From a virus, in the IMG/VR virus record IMGVR_UViG_3300042861_001339, positions 1-42,447 of that record: a stretch of 42,447 nucleotides of DNA. One strand, 5' to 3'. The notes under the pieces are model-generated. The model was not told the origin of the DNA, searched no databases, and worked only from the letters and a program-made list of their open reading frames with translations. Made by a program: the position numbers and the translations under genes. Shown in pieces: positions 14,576-21,781 of the stretch (position 1 is the first letter of the stretch; the number at the start of each line of letters is the position of its first letter).

Positions 14576-14586
14576 GACTTGACCGT

Positions 14587-14653
14587 CCACCTAACCTATC
14601 GCGCAGATTCTTGTGCGATAGGCGTGGTGGCTGGCCAAATCGACCAGCTTTTT
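14587..14653 (+). promoter_or_regulatory. Structured leader C: nested hairpin plus terminator-like hairpin
   Basis: Outer stem CCACC (14587-14591) / GGTGG (14626-14630); internal loop TAA / CGT; inner stem CCTATCGC (14595-14602) / GCGATAGG (14615-14622). The second hairpin GCTGG / CCAGC (14630-14648) runs into TTTTT (14649-14653), so it could be an attenuator before the gene at 14674. Confidence 0.6.
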
Positions 14654-14673
14654 GTGGGTATTGGAGTAAAGCG

Positions 14674-14988
14674 ATGGACGTTCATATCCGGGTTGATTGG
14701 AAGCTTCCGTGCGGTACATCGCAAGCAGAAGCTGGTGCCCAAATCTTTGCTCAGTTGCGCAAAGACGGGTTATTGGGTCAAGCGCCAAGCAAGGGTCAGA
14801 AAGTTGCGCTGAAGCAAAAGCTGGCGTTAGCTGCTGTCACGTTGACGTTTGGTAACGATCCATACGTCAAGGTCATACCGGCTGATGACCAGCTTGACGA
14901 TACCGTGCTTGCTCAAGGAATTCTTGCGCTAATGGTTTCTGACTCGCTGGAACGGGTGAAGTATAGCGTGATTGGAGGCGCATTATGA
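14674..14988 (+). CDS. Unknown early protein (104 aa)
   Basis: Not recognised. Mixed fold: N-terminal strand MDVHIRVDWKL, then 'GTSQAEAGAQIFAQLRKDGLLG', a Gln/Lys/Ala helix, 'LTFGNDPYVKVIPADDQ' and a C-terminal helix plus strand. Start ATG 14674 in the GGAGTAAAGCGATG context; the upstream frame reads through leader C. ATGA overlap with the next gene. Confidence 0.6.
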   Translation: MDVHIRVDWKLPCGTSQAEAGAQIFAQLRKDGLLGQAPSKGQKVALKQKLALAAVTLTFGNDPYVKVIPADDQLDDTVLAQGILALMVSDSLERVKYSVIGGAL

Positions 14989-15404
14989 TCAGTGGCAGAA
15001 CGCAACTGGCAGATTGGATAGTCAAGAAACATGGGTGCGCAACGCTTGGTGAGGCAGAATATCTCACAGATCTTTGCCATACCATGAACAGCTTTCCCGG
15101 TTATGGATCAGCGGAATTGGAGTCTTGGCTGTCGGTGCATATTTTCACGCTGAAGGCACACGCCTACCAGCTTAGAGTTGGGGGTGACCTTAGCTGGAAG
15201 CGTCACGCGTCAAGGCAAGGCCTTGTGGAAACGTTGAAGGAACTCAAAGAGTGCGTTGATAACCTTATTGAGTATTACGGTTCAGAACGTGTCAAGCCAA
15301 GTGAAATTCCTGACACTACTGAAGGCCTTGGGCTTGCTTACAATAACGTAATTATTGCGTTTGGCCGTTTGGCTGAGTCTGAGGAAAGGCAGGTGGTTGT
15401 ATGA
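14985..15404 (+). CDS. Unknown early protein (139 aa)
   Basis: Not recognised. Almost entirely helical: 'RTQLADWIVKKHGCATLGEAEYLTDLCHTM', 'WLSVHIFTLKAHAYQLRVGG' and a final long helix with 'LVETLKELKECVDNLIEYYGS' (excerpts). No catalytic or metal motif. Coupled by ATGA overlaps with genes on both sides, so it belongs to the 14674-16151 group. Confidence 0.6.
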   Translation: MISGRTQLADWIVKKHGCATLGEAEYLTDLCHTMNSFPGYGSAELESWLSVHIFTLKAHAYQLRVGGDLSWKRHASRQGLVETLKELKECVDNLIEYYGSERVKPSEIPDTTEGLGLAYNNVIIAFGRLAESEERQVVV

Positions 15405-15841
15405 AACTAATAGGTTGCGACCCAATAGCGGTTGAAGAAGGAGTTAAGGCCATGTCAAAAAGCGGTATCTTGGACGAAATTGCCGCAAACCACATCAGCC
15501 GTGATACCGTTCAGCGGTTGGCCGACAATTTGAAAGTTATGAGCTTTGGTCACATAGTGCTGGAAAGGCAGACGTATGAACCGTTGCTGATACCAATTAC
15601 TATGGATGAAAACAACCGCAGCGAGTATTGTGACGCGGCAAATACGATATTGCGCTGGATAGACAATAAGTCAACCGTTGGGGATATCCTCAACGAAATG
15701 TTTGGAAGGTACATGCCTTTTTATAGTAAATGGTTGCGCGAAATTATATGGAAGCACAACGATTATGACGATATCAGGAAGAAGGAAGCGCCAATTTCGT
15801 ATGCCTTAACAGCAAGGAAGGCTGACCAATGCGATTACTAA
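15401..15841 (+). CDS. Unknown early protein (146 aa)
   Basis: Not recognised. Starts MKLIGCDPIAVEEGVKAMSK, helical, with a central strand pair 'KVMSFGHIVLERQTYEPLLIPI' and a helical C-terminal half with aromatics. No known motif. ATGA overlaps with its upstream neighbour; its end overlaps the small lipoprotein-like ORF at 15829 by 13 nt. Confidence 0.6.
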   Translation: MKLIGCDPIAVEEGVKAMSKSGILDEIAANHISRDTVQRLADNLKVMSFGHIVLERQTYEPLLIPITMDENNRSEYCDAANTILRWIDNKSTVGDILNEMFGRYMPFYSKWLREIIWKHNDYDDIRKKEAPISYALTARKADQCDY

Positions 15842-15945
15842 TTTGTTTCTTTGTTGTGTTTGCCGGTTGCGCGTATACAAAAACGGAATTGTCGGTCACA
15901 TATTACCGTGACCCAGTCGATGTTACGGTGAGGGTGACTAGATGA
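15829..15945 (+). CDS. Small predicted lipoprotein (38 aa)
   Basis: MRLLICFFVVFAGC is a short basic start plus a hydrophobic core ending in a lipobox-like FAGC, with the lipidated Cys at residue 14; the mature part would be only 25 residues (CAYTKTELSVTYY, then DPVDVTVRVTR). The -3 position is Phe rather than the usual Leu. Small lipoproteins in phages serve as outer-membrane spanins or as superinfection/receptor blockers; the early position argues for the second or for another envelope role. The ORF overlaps its neighbours by ATGA-type joins on the downstream side, typical of real genes in this operon. Confidence 0.6.
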   Translation: MRLLICFFVVFAGCAYTKTELSVTYYRDPVDVTVRVTR

Positions 15946-16151
15946 AAAGATTTCACGCAACGCTGCAAGAATCCGCCAAGGCGCATCAGGCCTTGTTGGC
16001 TTGGAAGGCTTGTACAGGAAGCGCTGACGATATCATGGCGCTTGTAAAGGTTTGGAAGAAGCTTGCCACAATTTATGAGCTAAAAGAAGAATGGCGCCCA
16101 TGGATGGGACCATATCCAAGAAATGGTGGTGGACGCGCGCACTTTGATTGA
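15942..16151 (+). CDS. Small unknown protein (69 aa)
   Basis: Not recognised. Helical first 50 residues (RFHATLQESAKAHQALLAWK, VKVWKKLATIYELKEEW), then a Trp/Pro/Gly tail (PWMGPYPRNGGGRAHFD). Basic overall. ATGA overlap with the lipoprotein-like gene. Last gene of this translationally coupled group before the structured region D. Confidence 0.55.
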   Translation: MKRFHATLQESAKAHQALLAWKACTGSADDIMALVKVWKKLATIYELKEEWRPWMGPYPRNGGGRAHFD

Positions 16152-16158
16152 TTATAGT

Positions 16159-16230
16159 ATTCTGCGCTGGCGCTGTGACTTAGTCACGGGTGGATCGTTT
16201 CCACAGCAGAATATGCGGTAACTTTGCCGC
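16159..16230 (+). promoter_or_regulatory. Structured leader D: three-way junction RNA
   Basis: Closing stem ATTCTGC (16159-16165) / GCAGAAT (16206-16212). Inside are hairpin GTGAC (16175-16179)-TTA-GTCAC (16183-16187) and hairpin GTGGA (16190-16194)-TCGTT-TCCAC (16200-16204). The first junction strand is 9 nt (GCTGGCGCT), the others are GG and A. A further hairpin GCGG (16215-16218) / CCGC (16227-16230) follows. It lacks the hammerhead core. Precedes the ATPase gene at 16259. Confidence 0.6.
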
Positions 16231-16258
16231 TGTTTCAGGTATCCATTAGGGGTATGCG

Positions 16259-17212
16259 ATGTTTAAAAAGGCTATAAAGTCAAGGTCCAAATTGCGCATG
16301 GCAATTATTGGGCCTAGTGGTTCCGGCAAGACGTACACGGCTTTGGTTGTCGCGAAAGGCCTTGCGTCAAGCCCAAGCAAAATCGCTGTGCTAGATACAG
16401 AACACGGAAGCGCTTCAAAGTACAGCGATATATTTGATTTCGACGTTTCTGAGCTTGATAGCTTTTCTCCAGAAAAGTATGTGGAGGCAATTAAAAAGGC
16501 AGTAAGTCTTGGTTATGAGGTTTTGATTATTGACTCGCTGAGTCACGCTTGGATTGGGAAGGATGGAGCGCTGGAACTTGTTGACCGCGCAAGCGCTCGC
16601 AGCAAGTCTGGCAATTCCTTTGCCGCGTGGCGGGAAGTCACGCCCCATCACAATTCTATGGTTGAGGCTATAGTTACTGCCCAGATCCATATTATTTGTA
16701 CTATGCGGTCAAAGACGGAATACGTCCAAGAGCGCGATGAGAAAACGGGCCGCACCGTAATTAGAAAGGTTGGCCTTGCGCCAGTTCAAAGGGATGGATT
16801 AGAGTATGAATTCGATATTGTGGCCGATATGGACCACGACCACCGTTTGGTCGTGACCAAAAGCCGCATACCAACGATTTCTGATTTGGTAGTCTCCAAG
16901 CCAGATCTTGCTTTCGTTACCCCAATCAGACAATGGCTTTCTGGCCCTGAACCAATTTCTGTAATGCCCGATATGCCTGTTTCGGAATTGGAATCAGCGG
17001 TCAACGATTTCTCCACAGCTTTTAACGCAAAAGTTGTGGTGATGAAGGCAAGCGCCAGCCAACTGAGCGAAATTAAAAGGTTGGCCGATAATATCGGGGT
17101 GTCTGGTAACTACTGGAATGGCGTGAAGCAAAGGTTCAATATCGGAAGTTCAGCCAATATGACTGAAGCTCAGGCCAACGAGTTGATTACGGAATTGAAC
17201 GGTTTACAGTGA
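16259..17212 (+). CDS. RecA-like P-loop ATPase, Sak4/AAA_24 type
   Basis: 317 residues. Walker A GPSGSGKT (18-25), an aspartate loop VLDTEHG (44-50) and Walker B VLIIDSLSH (88-95) give the RecA-fold order of phage Sak4-like and AAA_24 proteins. These promote single-strand annealing or recombination and help replication. The C-terminal 90 residues are a less conserved helical part. The next gene encodes an SSB-like protein with an acidic Pro-Phe end, the usual partner. Start ATG 16259 in AGGGGTATGCGATG. Name given at family level; a DnaB- or RadA-like role is less likely without further domains. Confidence 0.78.
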   Translation: MFKKAIKSRSKLRMAIIGPSGSGKTYTALVVAKGLASSPSKIAVLDTEHGSASKYSDIFDFDVSELDSFSPEKYVEAIKKAVSLGYEVLIIDSLSHAWIGKDGALELVDRASARSKSGNSFAAWREVTPHHNSMVEAIVTAQIHIICTMRSKTEYVQERDEKTGRTVIRKVGLAPVQRDGLEYEFDIVADMDHDHRLVVTKSRIPTISDLVVSKPDLAFVTPIRQWLSGPEPISVMPDMPVSELESAVNDFSTAFNAKVVVMKASASQLSEIKRLADNIGVSGNYWNGVKQRFNIGSSANMTEAQANELITELNGLQ

Positions 17213-17253
17213 TTCTTGTGGTTTAGTTGTTATTTCTTTAACAGGAGTTTGAC

Positions 17254-17736
17254 ATGAGCGATATCGTCGGTTTGGATAGTTTCGATGGCGGATTTGCGCC
17301 GGTTATGCAGGGGCGCGCGTTAAACTTGGAAAGCTTGCAAGATGGCGAGTATACCATGGAAATTGACACGGCAGAATTAACTATGACTCAGCGCACGAAT
17401 GAGACCATCATTCGTTGGGTATACCGCGTTGTTTCTGGTCCCGGTCATATCGGGCAGAAGATTGAAAACGCGTCATTCCTACGAAATCAAGAACAGGCCA
17501 ATATGATTGGCGCTGATCTGCTAGTGCTGGGAATTCCAACAAATGAATGGCTTCCCGGTCACAAGAGCGGGAAGAAGTTTTCAAAGGAATTGCCTCTGGC
17601 GCTGAAGCAGATTGTAGGGTATACCATGACAGCGGCAAAAACGTCCAAGGTTAGTGGTTCTAGAACATACCACAATCTTAGAATCAAGGGCAAGACGGTT
17701 GTCAGCGATATGCCCGCTGAACCGTTGCCCTTCTAA
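17254..17736 (+). CDS. SSB-like single-strand DNA binding protein (DUF669 type)
   Basis: 160 residues. The core has beta-strands with basic and aromatic residues (YTMEIDTAELTMTQRTNETIIRWVYRVV; IGQKIENASFLRNQEQ), a pattern I link to DUF669, phage proteins that stand next to Sak4-like ATPases and act as ssDNA binders. The C-terminus, DMPAEPLPF, resembles the acidic tip of SSB proteins that recruits partners. ATG 17254 follows ACAGGAG. Adjacent to the ATPase gene at 41 nt distance, so the pair probably forms a recombination/annealing unit. Confidence 0.7.
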   Translation: MSDIVGLDSFDGGFAPVMQGRALNLESLQDGEYTMEIDTAELTMTQRTNETIIRWVYRVVSGPGHIGQKIENASFLRNQEQANMIGADLLVLGIPTNEWLPGHKSGKKFSKELPLALKQIVGYTMTAAKTSKVSGSRTYHNLRIKGKTVVSDMPAEPLPF

Positions 17737-17751
17737 GGGTGAGGATGGCAA

Positions 17752-17807
17752 GGGTATCGCACCCTGAACTTCGCACCAGCCACTAGGCACGGCCATCACC
17801 TAGTGGC
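17752..17807 (+). promoter_or_regulatory. Two hairpins upstream of the tRNA-like element
   Basis: A small hairpin GGGT (17752-17755)-ATCGC-ACCC (17761-17764), then a 9-bp stem GCCACTAGG (17779-17787) / CCTAGTGGC (17799-17807) with an 11-nt loop. There is no T-run, so it is not an obvious terminator. It ends 3 nt before the tRNA-like element and could separate or protect it in the transcript. Confidence 0.5.
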
Positions 17808-17810
17808 AAA

Positions 17811-17880
17811 GTGGAGCGCAATGGTTTGCTAAGGCCCAGCCGGTGTGCTGGAAAGGTTGGTTCGATTCCAACGCTCTGCA
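17811..17880 (+). ncRNA. tRNA-like element with abnormal anticodon arm
   Basis: The 70-nt segment has a 7-bp acceptor stem GTGGAGC (17811-17817) / GCTCTGC (17873-17879; two wobble pairs) with discriminator A17880, and a perfect T arm GTTGG-TTCGATT-CCAAC (17856-17872). The anticodon-arm position holds CCAGC (17836-17840) / GCTGG (17847-17851) with a 6-nt loop CGGTGT instead of 7, so no normal anticodon can be assigned. The D arm is irregular (GCAA / TTGC at most) and the element is short. A tRNA remnant, a tRNA mimic or a processing signal are possible. Its last base is the A of the next start codon. Confidence 0.6.
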
Positions 17881-18446
17881 TGATTACGATATTTGAGGCT
17901 CACGCGGTTATGGAACGGGAATTGATAGGCTTGCCAGAATCAGAAGCGGTGGCGCTCATATATTCCGGAGCAAGGAAGTATATGATGCGCGGCGTTGAGG
18001 TAGATGAATGGTGCCAAGATTTTGCGGCTCATATACTCAGAAACACAGAAAGATATGACCCGTTATTGTCCAAGCCAAGCACTTGGGTATACGCTTGCGC
18101 AAGGAATTACTATTTGAACAGGCTGAATTCACATAAAGCCATGAAGCACGTTTCAAAGTTTTCAATACATAGGCTTGAAGGCGAAACCATAGATTTGGTT
18201 TCAAAATCTTCAGAATCGCAGTATTTGGTGGACTTTTACCGTTTGGACTCAGACCTACGATCAGCGTTAAGATTTGTGCCAGAAATTGAAAAAGAAGTGG
18301 TGGTCAAGCAGCTTGACGGGATTTCTAAAATAAAACAGGCCAAGATTTGTGGCGTAACAAGGCAAATGATTGATATGCGTTACAAGCGCGCATTGGGAAG
18401 GCTGAAAGATCGTATGGTCGATTTGGGGTATGGCCATGATGATTAG
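17880..18446 (+). CDS. Sigma-70-like (ECF-type) protein
   Basis: 188 residues. The first half resembles sigma region 2 ('VDEWCQDFAAHILRNTERYDP', 'STWVYACARNYYLNRLN'; excerpts), and the C-terminal third resembles region 4, with a helix-turn-helix around 'KQAKICGVTRQMIDMRYKRALGRLK'-type sequence (about residues 150-178). It may redirect host RNA polymerase to phage promoters, perhaps late ones. No clear extended sigma domains are present, so a related DNA-binding regulator remains possible. ATG 17880 starts with the last base of the tRNA-like element, an unusual leaderless arrangement; the longer frame from 17811 would run through it. Confidence 0.65.
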   Translation: MITIFEAHAVMERELIGLPESEAVALIYSGARKYMMRGVEVDEWCQDFAAHILRNTERYDPLLSKPSTWVYACARNYYLNRLNSHKAMKHVSKFSIHRLEGETIDLVSKSSESQYLVDFYRLDSDLRSALRFVPEIEKEVVVKQLDGISKIKQAKICGVTRQMIDMRYKRALGRLKDRMVDLGYGHDD

Positions 18447-18957
18447 AATTCCTTTGGATAGCTTCATGATAGATGACGCCAAGAGAAGGGCTGAAAAGCT
18501 TGGCAGCTTGGACTTTTCTATATTGCGCGGCAACGGCAACCTCACAGGGATGCTTGGGGAAGTTGCCTTGTCCAAATTCCTTGGTTGTCCAATCGACAAT
18601 ACTTCCCATTACGATATTCCATACAACGGTTACAAGCTTGAGGTCAAAACGAAATTGACAACCGTTGTTCCAAATAAAACTTATGAGGGAAGCGTTGCGG
18701 CTTCCGGTAGCAGGCAGACTTGTACGCATTATGTTTTTACAAGAGCGCTGTGGCCGCGCGGTGGAAGTGGCTACACGGACGTGTATATTATGGGCTTTAT
18801 AGAAAGGCTCAAATTCTTTGAAGAGTCAACGTTTATAAAGTCTGGTGACGTTGACCCGACCAACCAATTTATGGCTAGCGTTGATTGCTATAACATCGAG
18901 TATTCTAGGCTTGACCCGATCTTGAACCTTTTTGGTAATTCCTATGAAACGATATAA
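18430..18957 (+). CDS. PD-(D/E)XK-type nuclease
   Basis: 175 residues. Glu44 in GMLGEVALSKFLG is followed by Asp62 (YDIP), then GYKLEVKTK with Glu71 and Lys73: the classical E...D-x(8)-E-x-K metal-binding core of PD-(D/E)XK nucleases (restriction-endonuclease fold). The rest contains beta-strands 'THYVFTRALWP' and 'TDVYIMGFIERL'. In phages such enzymes trim recombination intermediates or cut host DNA. Start ATG 18430 (18436 or 18439 are alternatives) overlaps the previous gene by 17 nt. Neighbouring genes are all DNA metabolism, which fits. Confidence 0.72.
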   Translation: MAMMIRIPLDSFMIDDAKRRAEKLGSLDFSILRGNGNLTGMLGEVALSKFLGCPIDNTSHYDIPYNGYKLEVKTKLTTVVPNKTYEGSVAASGSRQTCTHYVFTRALWPRGGSGYTDVYIMGFIERLKFFEESTFIKSGDVDPTNQFMASVDCYNIEYSRLDPILNLFGNSYETI

Positions 18958-19630
18958 ACGTTTGCGCCTAGTCATGGTTAATGAAATCAAGCCACTAGGC
19001 GTTGGGGAAAGCCCATTTAGTAGCAACGGCGTTACTGGTTACAGCATAAACTTTCCTATAGCCAAGACGTGTTCGCCAACAACGGTTTGTGGCGCTACTT
19101 GTTATGCCGGTTGTGGTCCAATAACGTGGTCCGCGTCATTAGCCAAGCAGCAACGCAATCTTATTACTTGTATGGAGAATCCCATAGCCTTTGCCAATAT
19201 CGTTTGGACTAGGGCAAAGAAAATGGGCCTTGATTTTATAGTCTGGAACGGGTCAGGTGATTTATTTGCTGAGTCAGTAATTGCCATCAACCATATTTCT
19301 AAGGTATGCCCAGAAATAAGGCAATGGGTCAGAACTAGAAAGCCATTGTTTGCTGGGCAAATCAACGATTCCAAAAACGTTTTTGTTCATTTTAGTCTTG
19401 ACAAGGACAGCATGGATAGGGCTGAACGGGTTGTATTCAAGGCAAGGAATCACTTCTTCAGCTACCAGTACGCGCCAAACGAAATTGGGCCATATCCCAA
19501 AAAGTGCAAGGTTGTTTTTGGGCACGATTACAAGATGCCGGAAGGAATCACCGGCAAGGAAGTATGCCCGTTGAATACCCTTGAGAATATCAAGGGCGCT
19601 TGTGTTTCGTGTAGAAGATGTTTCACCTAG
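18944..19630 (+). CDS. GP88-family protein with Cys cluster
   Basis: 228 residues. The N-terminal part carries 'GYSINFPIAKTC' then C43, C49, C53, C57 (CSPTTVC, CGATC, CYAGC), and the C-terminus has another cluster (CPLNT, ACVSCRRC). This pattern ('sinfP...C.PT..C...CYA') matches the GP88 protein family of phages and related bacterial proteins, whose function I do not know. The Cys spacing resembles but does not equal the CxxxCxxC of radical SAM enzymes, so an Fe-S role is only a possibility. ATG 18944 overlaps the upstream gene by 14 nt; the in-frame ATG 18974 is the alternative. Confidence 0.72.
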   Translation: MKRYKRLRLVMVNEIKPLGVGESPFSSNGVTGYSINFPIAKTCSPTTVCGATCYAGCGPITWSASLAKQQRNLITCMENPIAFANIVWTRAKKMGLDFIVWNGSGDLFAESVIAINHISKVCPEIRQWVRTRKPLFAGQINDSKNVFVHFSLDKDSMDRAERVVFKARNHFFSYQYAPNEIGPYPKKCKVVFGHDYKMPEGITGKEVCPLNTLENIKGACVSCRRCFT

Positions 19631-19659
19631 AAAGCGCTCCATATTTCATGGACGTTTCT
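19629..19659 (+). promoter_or_regulatory. Structured leader F: nested hairpin before the primase gene
   Basis: Outer stem AGAAA (19629-19633) / TTTCT (19655-19659); internal loop GCGC / CG; inner stem TCCAT (19638-19642) / ATGGA (19648-19652), loop ATTTC. The architecture (outer stem, small internal loop, inner stem) resembles leaders A-C but the pairs are AT-rich and short. Ribosome site AGGGG lies 8 nt before the ATG at 19679. Confidence 0.45.
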
Positions 19660-19678
19660 ATTAACATAGGGGTTTGCG

Positions 19679-21781
19679 ATGCAAGAAGTACAGCGTATCG
19701 TGGGGTATTTGAAAACGTTTGTCCAGCCCGGACAAATTACGGAATTGAGAGCGTTTGGATCAGAAACGTACAGCGGCACGTTTTCTTATGATAGCTTGGA
19801 AACTATGGCCGTATGCGCTATGGAACTGGAGCGGAAGTGCAGCGGTGTTTATTTCGTTCCAAATCCTATTTCTTCAGCGGCAACTAACGAAATAAAAGTT
19901 GGCGGCAACTGCGCCAGCGATTCTGACGTTATCGAAAGGCGCTGGTGTTTAATTGACGTTGACCCAGTAAGGCCAGACGGTTTGTCAGCAACCGATGAAG
20001 AGCGCCAAGCCGCGTGGAAAGTCTTGTGTCACGTTCAAACTTCTATGGAAGCTTCCGGCTTTACCAACCCAATCATCGCTTGCTCTGGTAACGGTTGGCA
20101 CATATCTTTTCCAATATCGTTGCCAAACGATGAGGACACTAGGCTCAAGATGAAAGCGCTTCTACAAGGCCTGCATAAACGCTGTTCAACGCCAAACGCC
20201 AAGGTCGATGTAAAAACATATAATGCGTCAAGGATTTGGAAGCTTTATGGCACAAAGGCCAAGAAAGGCGTTGCCACCGAGCAACGGCCACATAGGGTGG
20301 CTTGGGTCAGCAAGTCTTCAGAATCTTTGGATGATTCCGTACGGAAGTCAAATTCCAATTCCTTGATTTCTATATTGAGCGCTTGGGAAGGGCAAGAATC
20401 AGCGTTGGCCCAACTTGAGACCCAGCGGCAGCAAACGCCAGTATCCGGTGAGATTTCTAGGCGTGCTGCGCAATATATCGGAAAGATTTCTCCAGCGATT
20501 AGTGGCCAAGGCGGTCACGATAAAACTTTTCACGTTGCTATGGTTCTGGTGGAAGGCTTTGGCTTGAGTCCGGAAGAAGCGCTTCCGGTTATGAACGATT
20601 GGAACCGTGGTTGCGTACCACCGTGGCCTTCTTCCGATATAGCCTACAAGCTCAAGGAAGCCGCAAAACTTGCGTCAAGGCGCGGATATCTTCTTGAATC
20701 AGCCCAAGCGCCAACCGCGACAAGATCGTCACGCTCAGTTGAAACTAGACAAGCCTACACTGGACCGGATTGTGTTGCGGCTCAAGAAATTTCGGAAGAT
20801 GACCCGGATGCGACCGCTGGTGATTTGATCCGTCAGCAAACTACGGTATCGTGGATTTGGCCCGGTTGGATTCAAAAGGGCACCATTACCGCCATAGCGT
20901 CTGATCCGGGCATCGGGAAGACAAGGCTATGCGCGGATTTGCTCAGGCGTGTCAATTTGGGCCTTCCTTGGCCTGACGGCCAACCAGCTACGCTTCCGGC
21001 TGGCTCAGTTGCTATTTGGTTGGCAGCGGATAGCCAATGGGCTGAGTTGGCTTCCTTGCCGGGTGAAATGAACTTTCCGCCAGAGGCTATAGTTCTGAAC
21101 GGAAGAAGAAGCAACCCGTACAGCGGTACAAATCTTGATTCTATGGAAGACTTGGCTGAATTTGAAAGAAGAATCAAGCGAGTCAAGCCCGGCTTGATCT
21201 TTGTGGATACTTGTGGAAGTGCGACAGACCGCAACACGACAAGGCCAGAGGAAGCCAAGGGATTCTTCAAGCCGCTGGCTGAGATAGCAACGCGTTGTGG
21301 CGTGAGCATTGTTTTAGTTACGCACTTAAACAAAGGTGGGGAAGCGCTTGGCCGTAGAATCGTTGGCGCTTGCCGCCAAGTCATAAAGCTTGAGCAACCT
21401 GACCCGGAAGGAAGCCCCAACCGCAGGAAGCTATGGGTTGACAAGACCAACTCAAAGAAGCCTGAAGCGCTTGGCGTAACCATGAAAGATGAGGGTAATG
21501 ACTACGATAACAGCCCGCCACAAACGATTGCCAGAGGAAGCGATGAACCCGGAAGGCCAAGCGCGATGCGCGGAAGGCCAAGCAACTTGATTCCGGATTC
21601 TGCTTGGCTGACAGAATTCCTAGCAACCGGCGCCAAGCGCGTGAAAGATTGTATTGATGACGCTGAGGTTGCCGGAATCAGCATGGATAGACTTTACAGG
21701 GCCAAAAAGAATATAACGGTTGAAGAGTATCAAGTGGACAATAGAAAGTGGTGGAAGCTTGGGAGTTCAACGGATGCCTGA
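19679..21781 (+). CDS. Bifunctional primase-helicase (AEP primase plus RepA-like ATPase)
   Basis: 700 residues. The N-terminal AEP primase-like motifs are WCLIDVDP (89-96, catalytic DxD Asp93/Asp95), SGNGWHISF (136-144), and DVKTYNASRIWKLYGT (177-192). A linker domain with QGGHDKTFHVAMVL follows. Residues about 395-600 hold a RepA-like hexameric helicase: Walker A SDPGIGKT (408-415), Walker B LIFVD (506-510), and LVTHLNK (547-552). The C-terminal 60 residues look like a winged helix. Such fusions both prime and unwind phage DNA; no DNA polymerase gene was seen, so host polymerase is presumably used. Start ATG 19679 with AGGGGTTTGCGATG. Confidence 0.85.
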   Translation: MQEVQRIVGYLKTFVQPGQITELRAFGSETYSGTFSYDSLETMAVCAMELERKCSGVYFVPNPISSAATNEIKVGGNCASDSDVIERRWCLIDVDPVRPDGLSATDEERQAAWKVLCHVQTSMEASGFTNPIIACSGNGWHISFPISLPNDEDTRLKMKALLQGLHKRCSTPNAKVDVKTYNASRIWKLYGTKAKKGVATEQRPHRVAWVSKSSESLDDSVRKSNSNSLISILSAWEGQESALAQLETQRQQTPVSGEISRRAAQYIGKISPAISGQGGHDKTFHVAMVLVEGFGLSPEEALPVMNDWNRGCVPPWPSSDIAYKLKEAAKLASRRGYLLESAQAPTATRSSRSVETRQAYTGPDCVAAQEISEDDPDATAGDLIRQQTTVSWIWPGWIQKGTITAIASDPGIGKTRLCADLLRRVNLGLPWPDGQPATLPAGSVAIWLAADSQWAELASLPGEMNFPPEAIVLNGRRSNPYSGTNLDSMEDLAEFERRIKRVKPGLIFVDTCGSATDRNTTRPEEAKGFFKPLAEIATRCGVSIVLVTHLNKGGEALGRRIVGACRQVIKLEQPDPEGSPNRRKLWVDKTNSKKPEALGVTMKDEGNDYDNSPPQTIARGSDEPGRPSAMRGRPSNLIPDSAWLTEFLATGAKRVKDCIDDAEVAGISMDRLYRAKKNITVEEYQVDNRKWWKLGSSTDA

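Noticed and set aside
14587-14630. Leader C as a twister ribozyme (outer stem followed by TAA)
   Set aside because: The TAA next to the outer stem recalls twister, but the second internal loop, pseudoknot partners and cleavage-site pattern are missing.
17811-17880. Functional tRNA gene with an assignable anticodon
   Set aside because: The anticodon loop has only 6 nt and the D arm is irregular, so no anticodon is given; kept as tRNA-like.
18944-19630. GP88-family protein as the radical SAM enzyme of the hypermodification pathway
   Set aside because: Cys spacing is C-x5-C-x3-C-x3-C, not the CxxxCxxC of radical SAM enzymes, and the gene lies 2.8 kb outside the locus.
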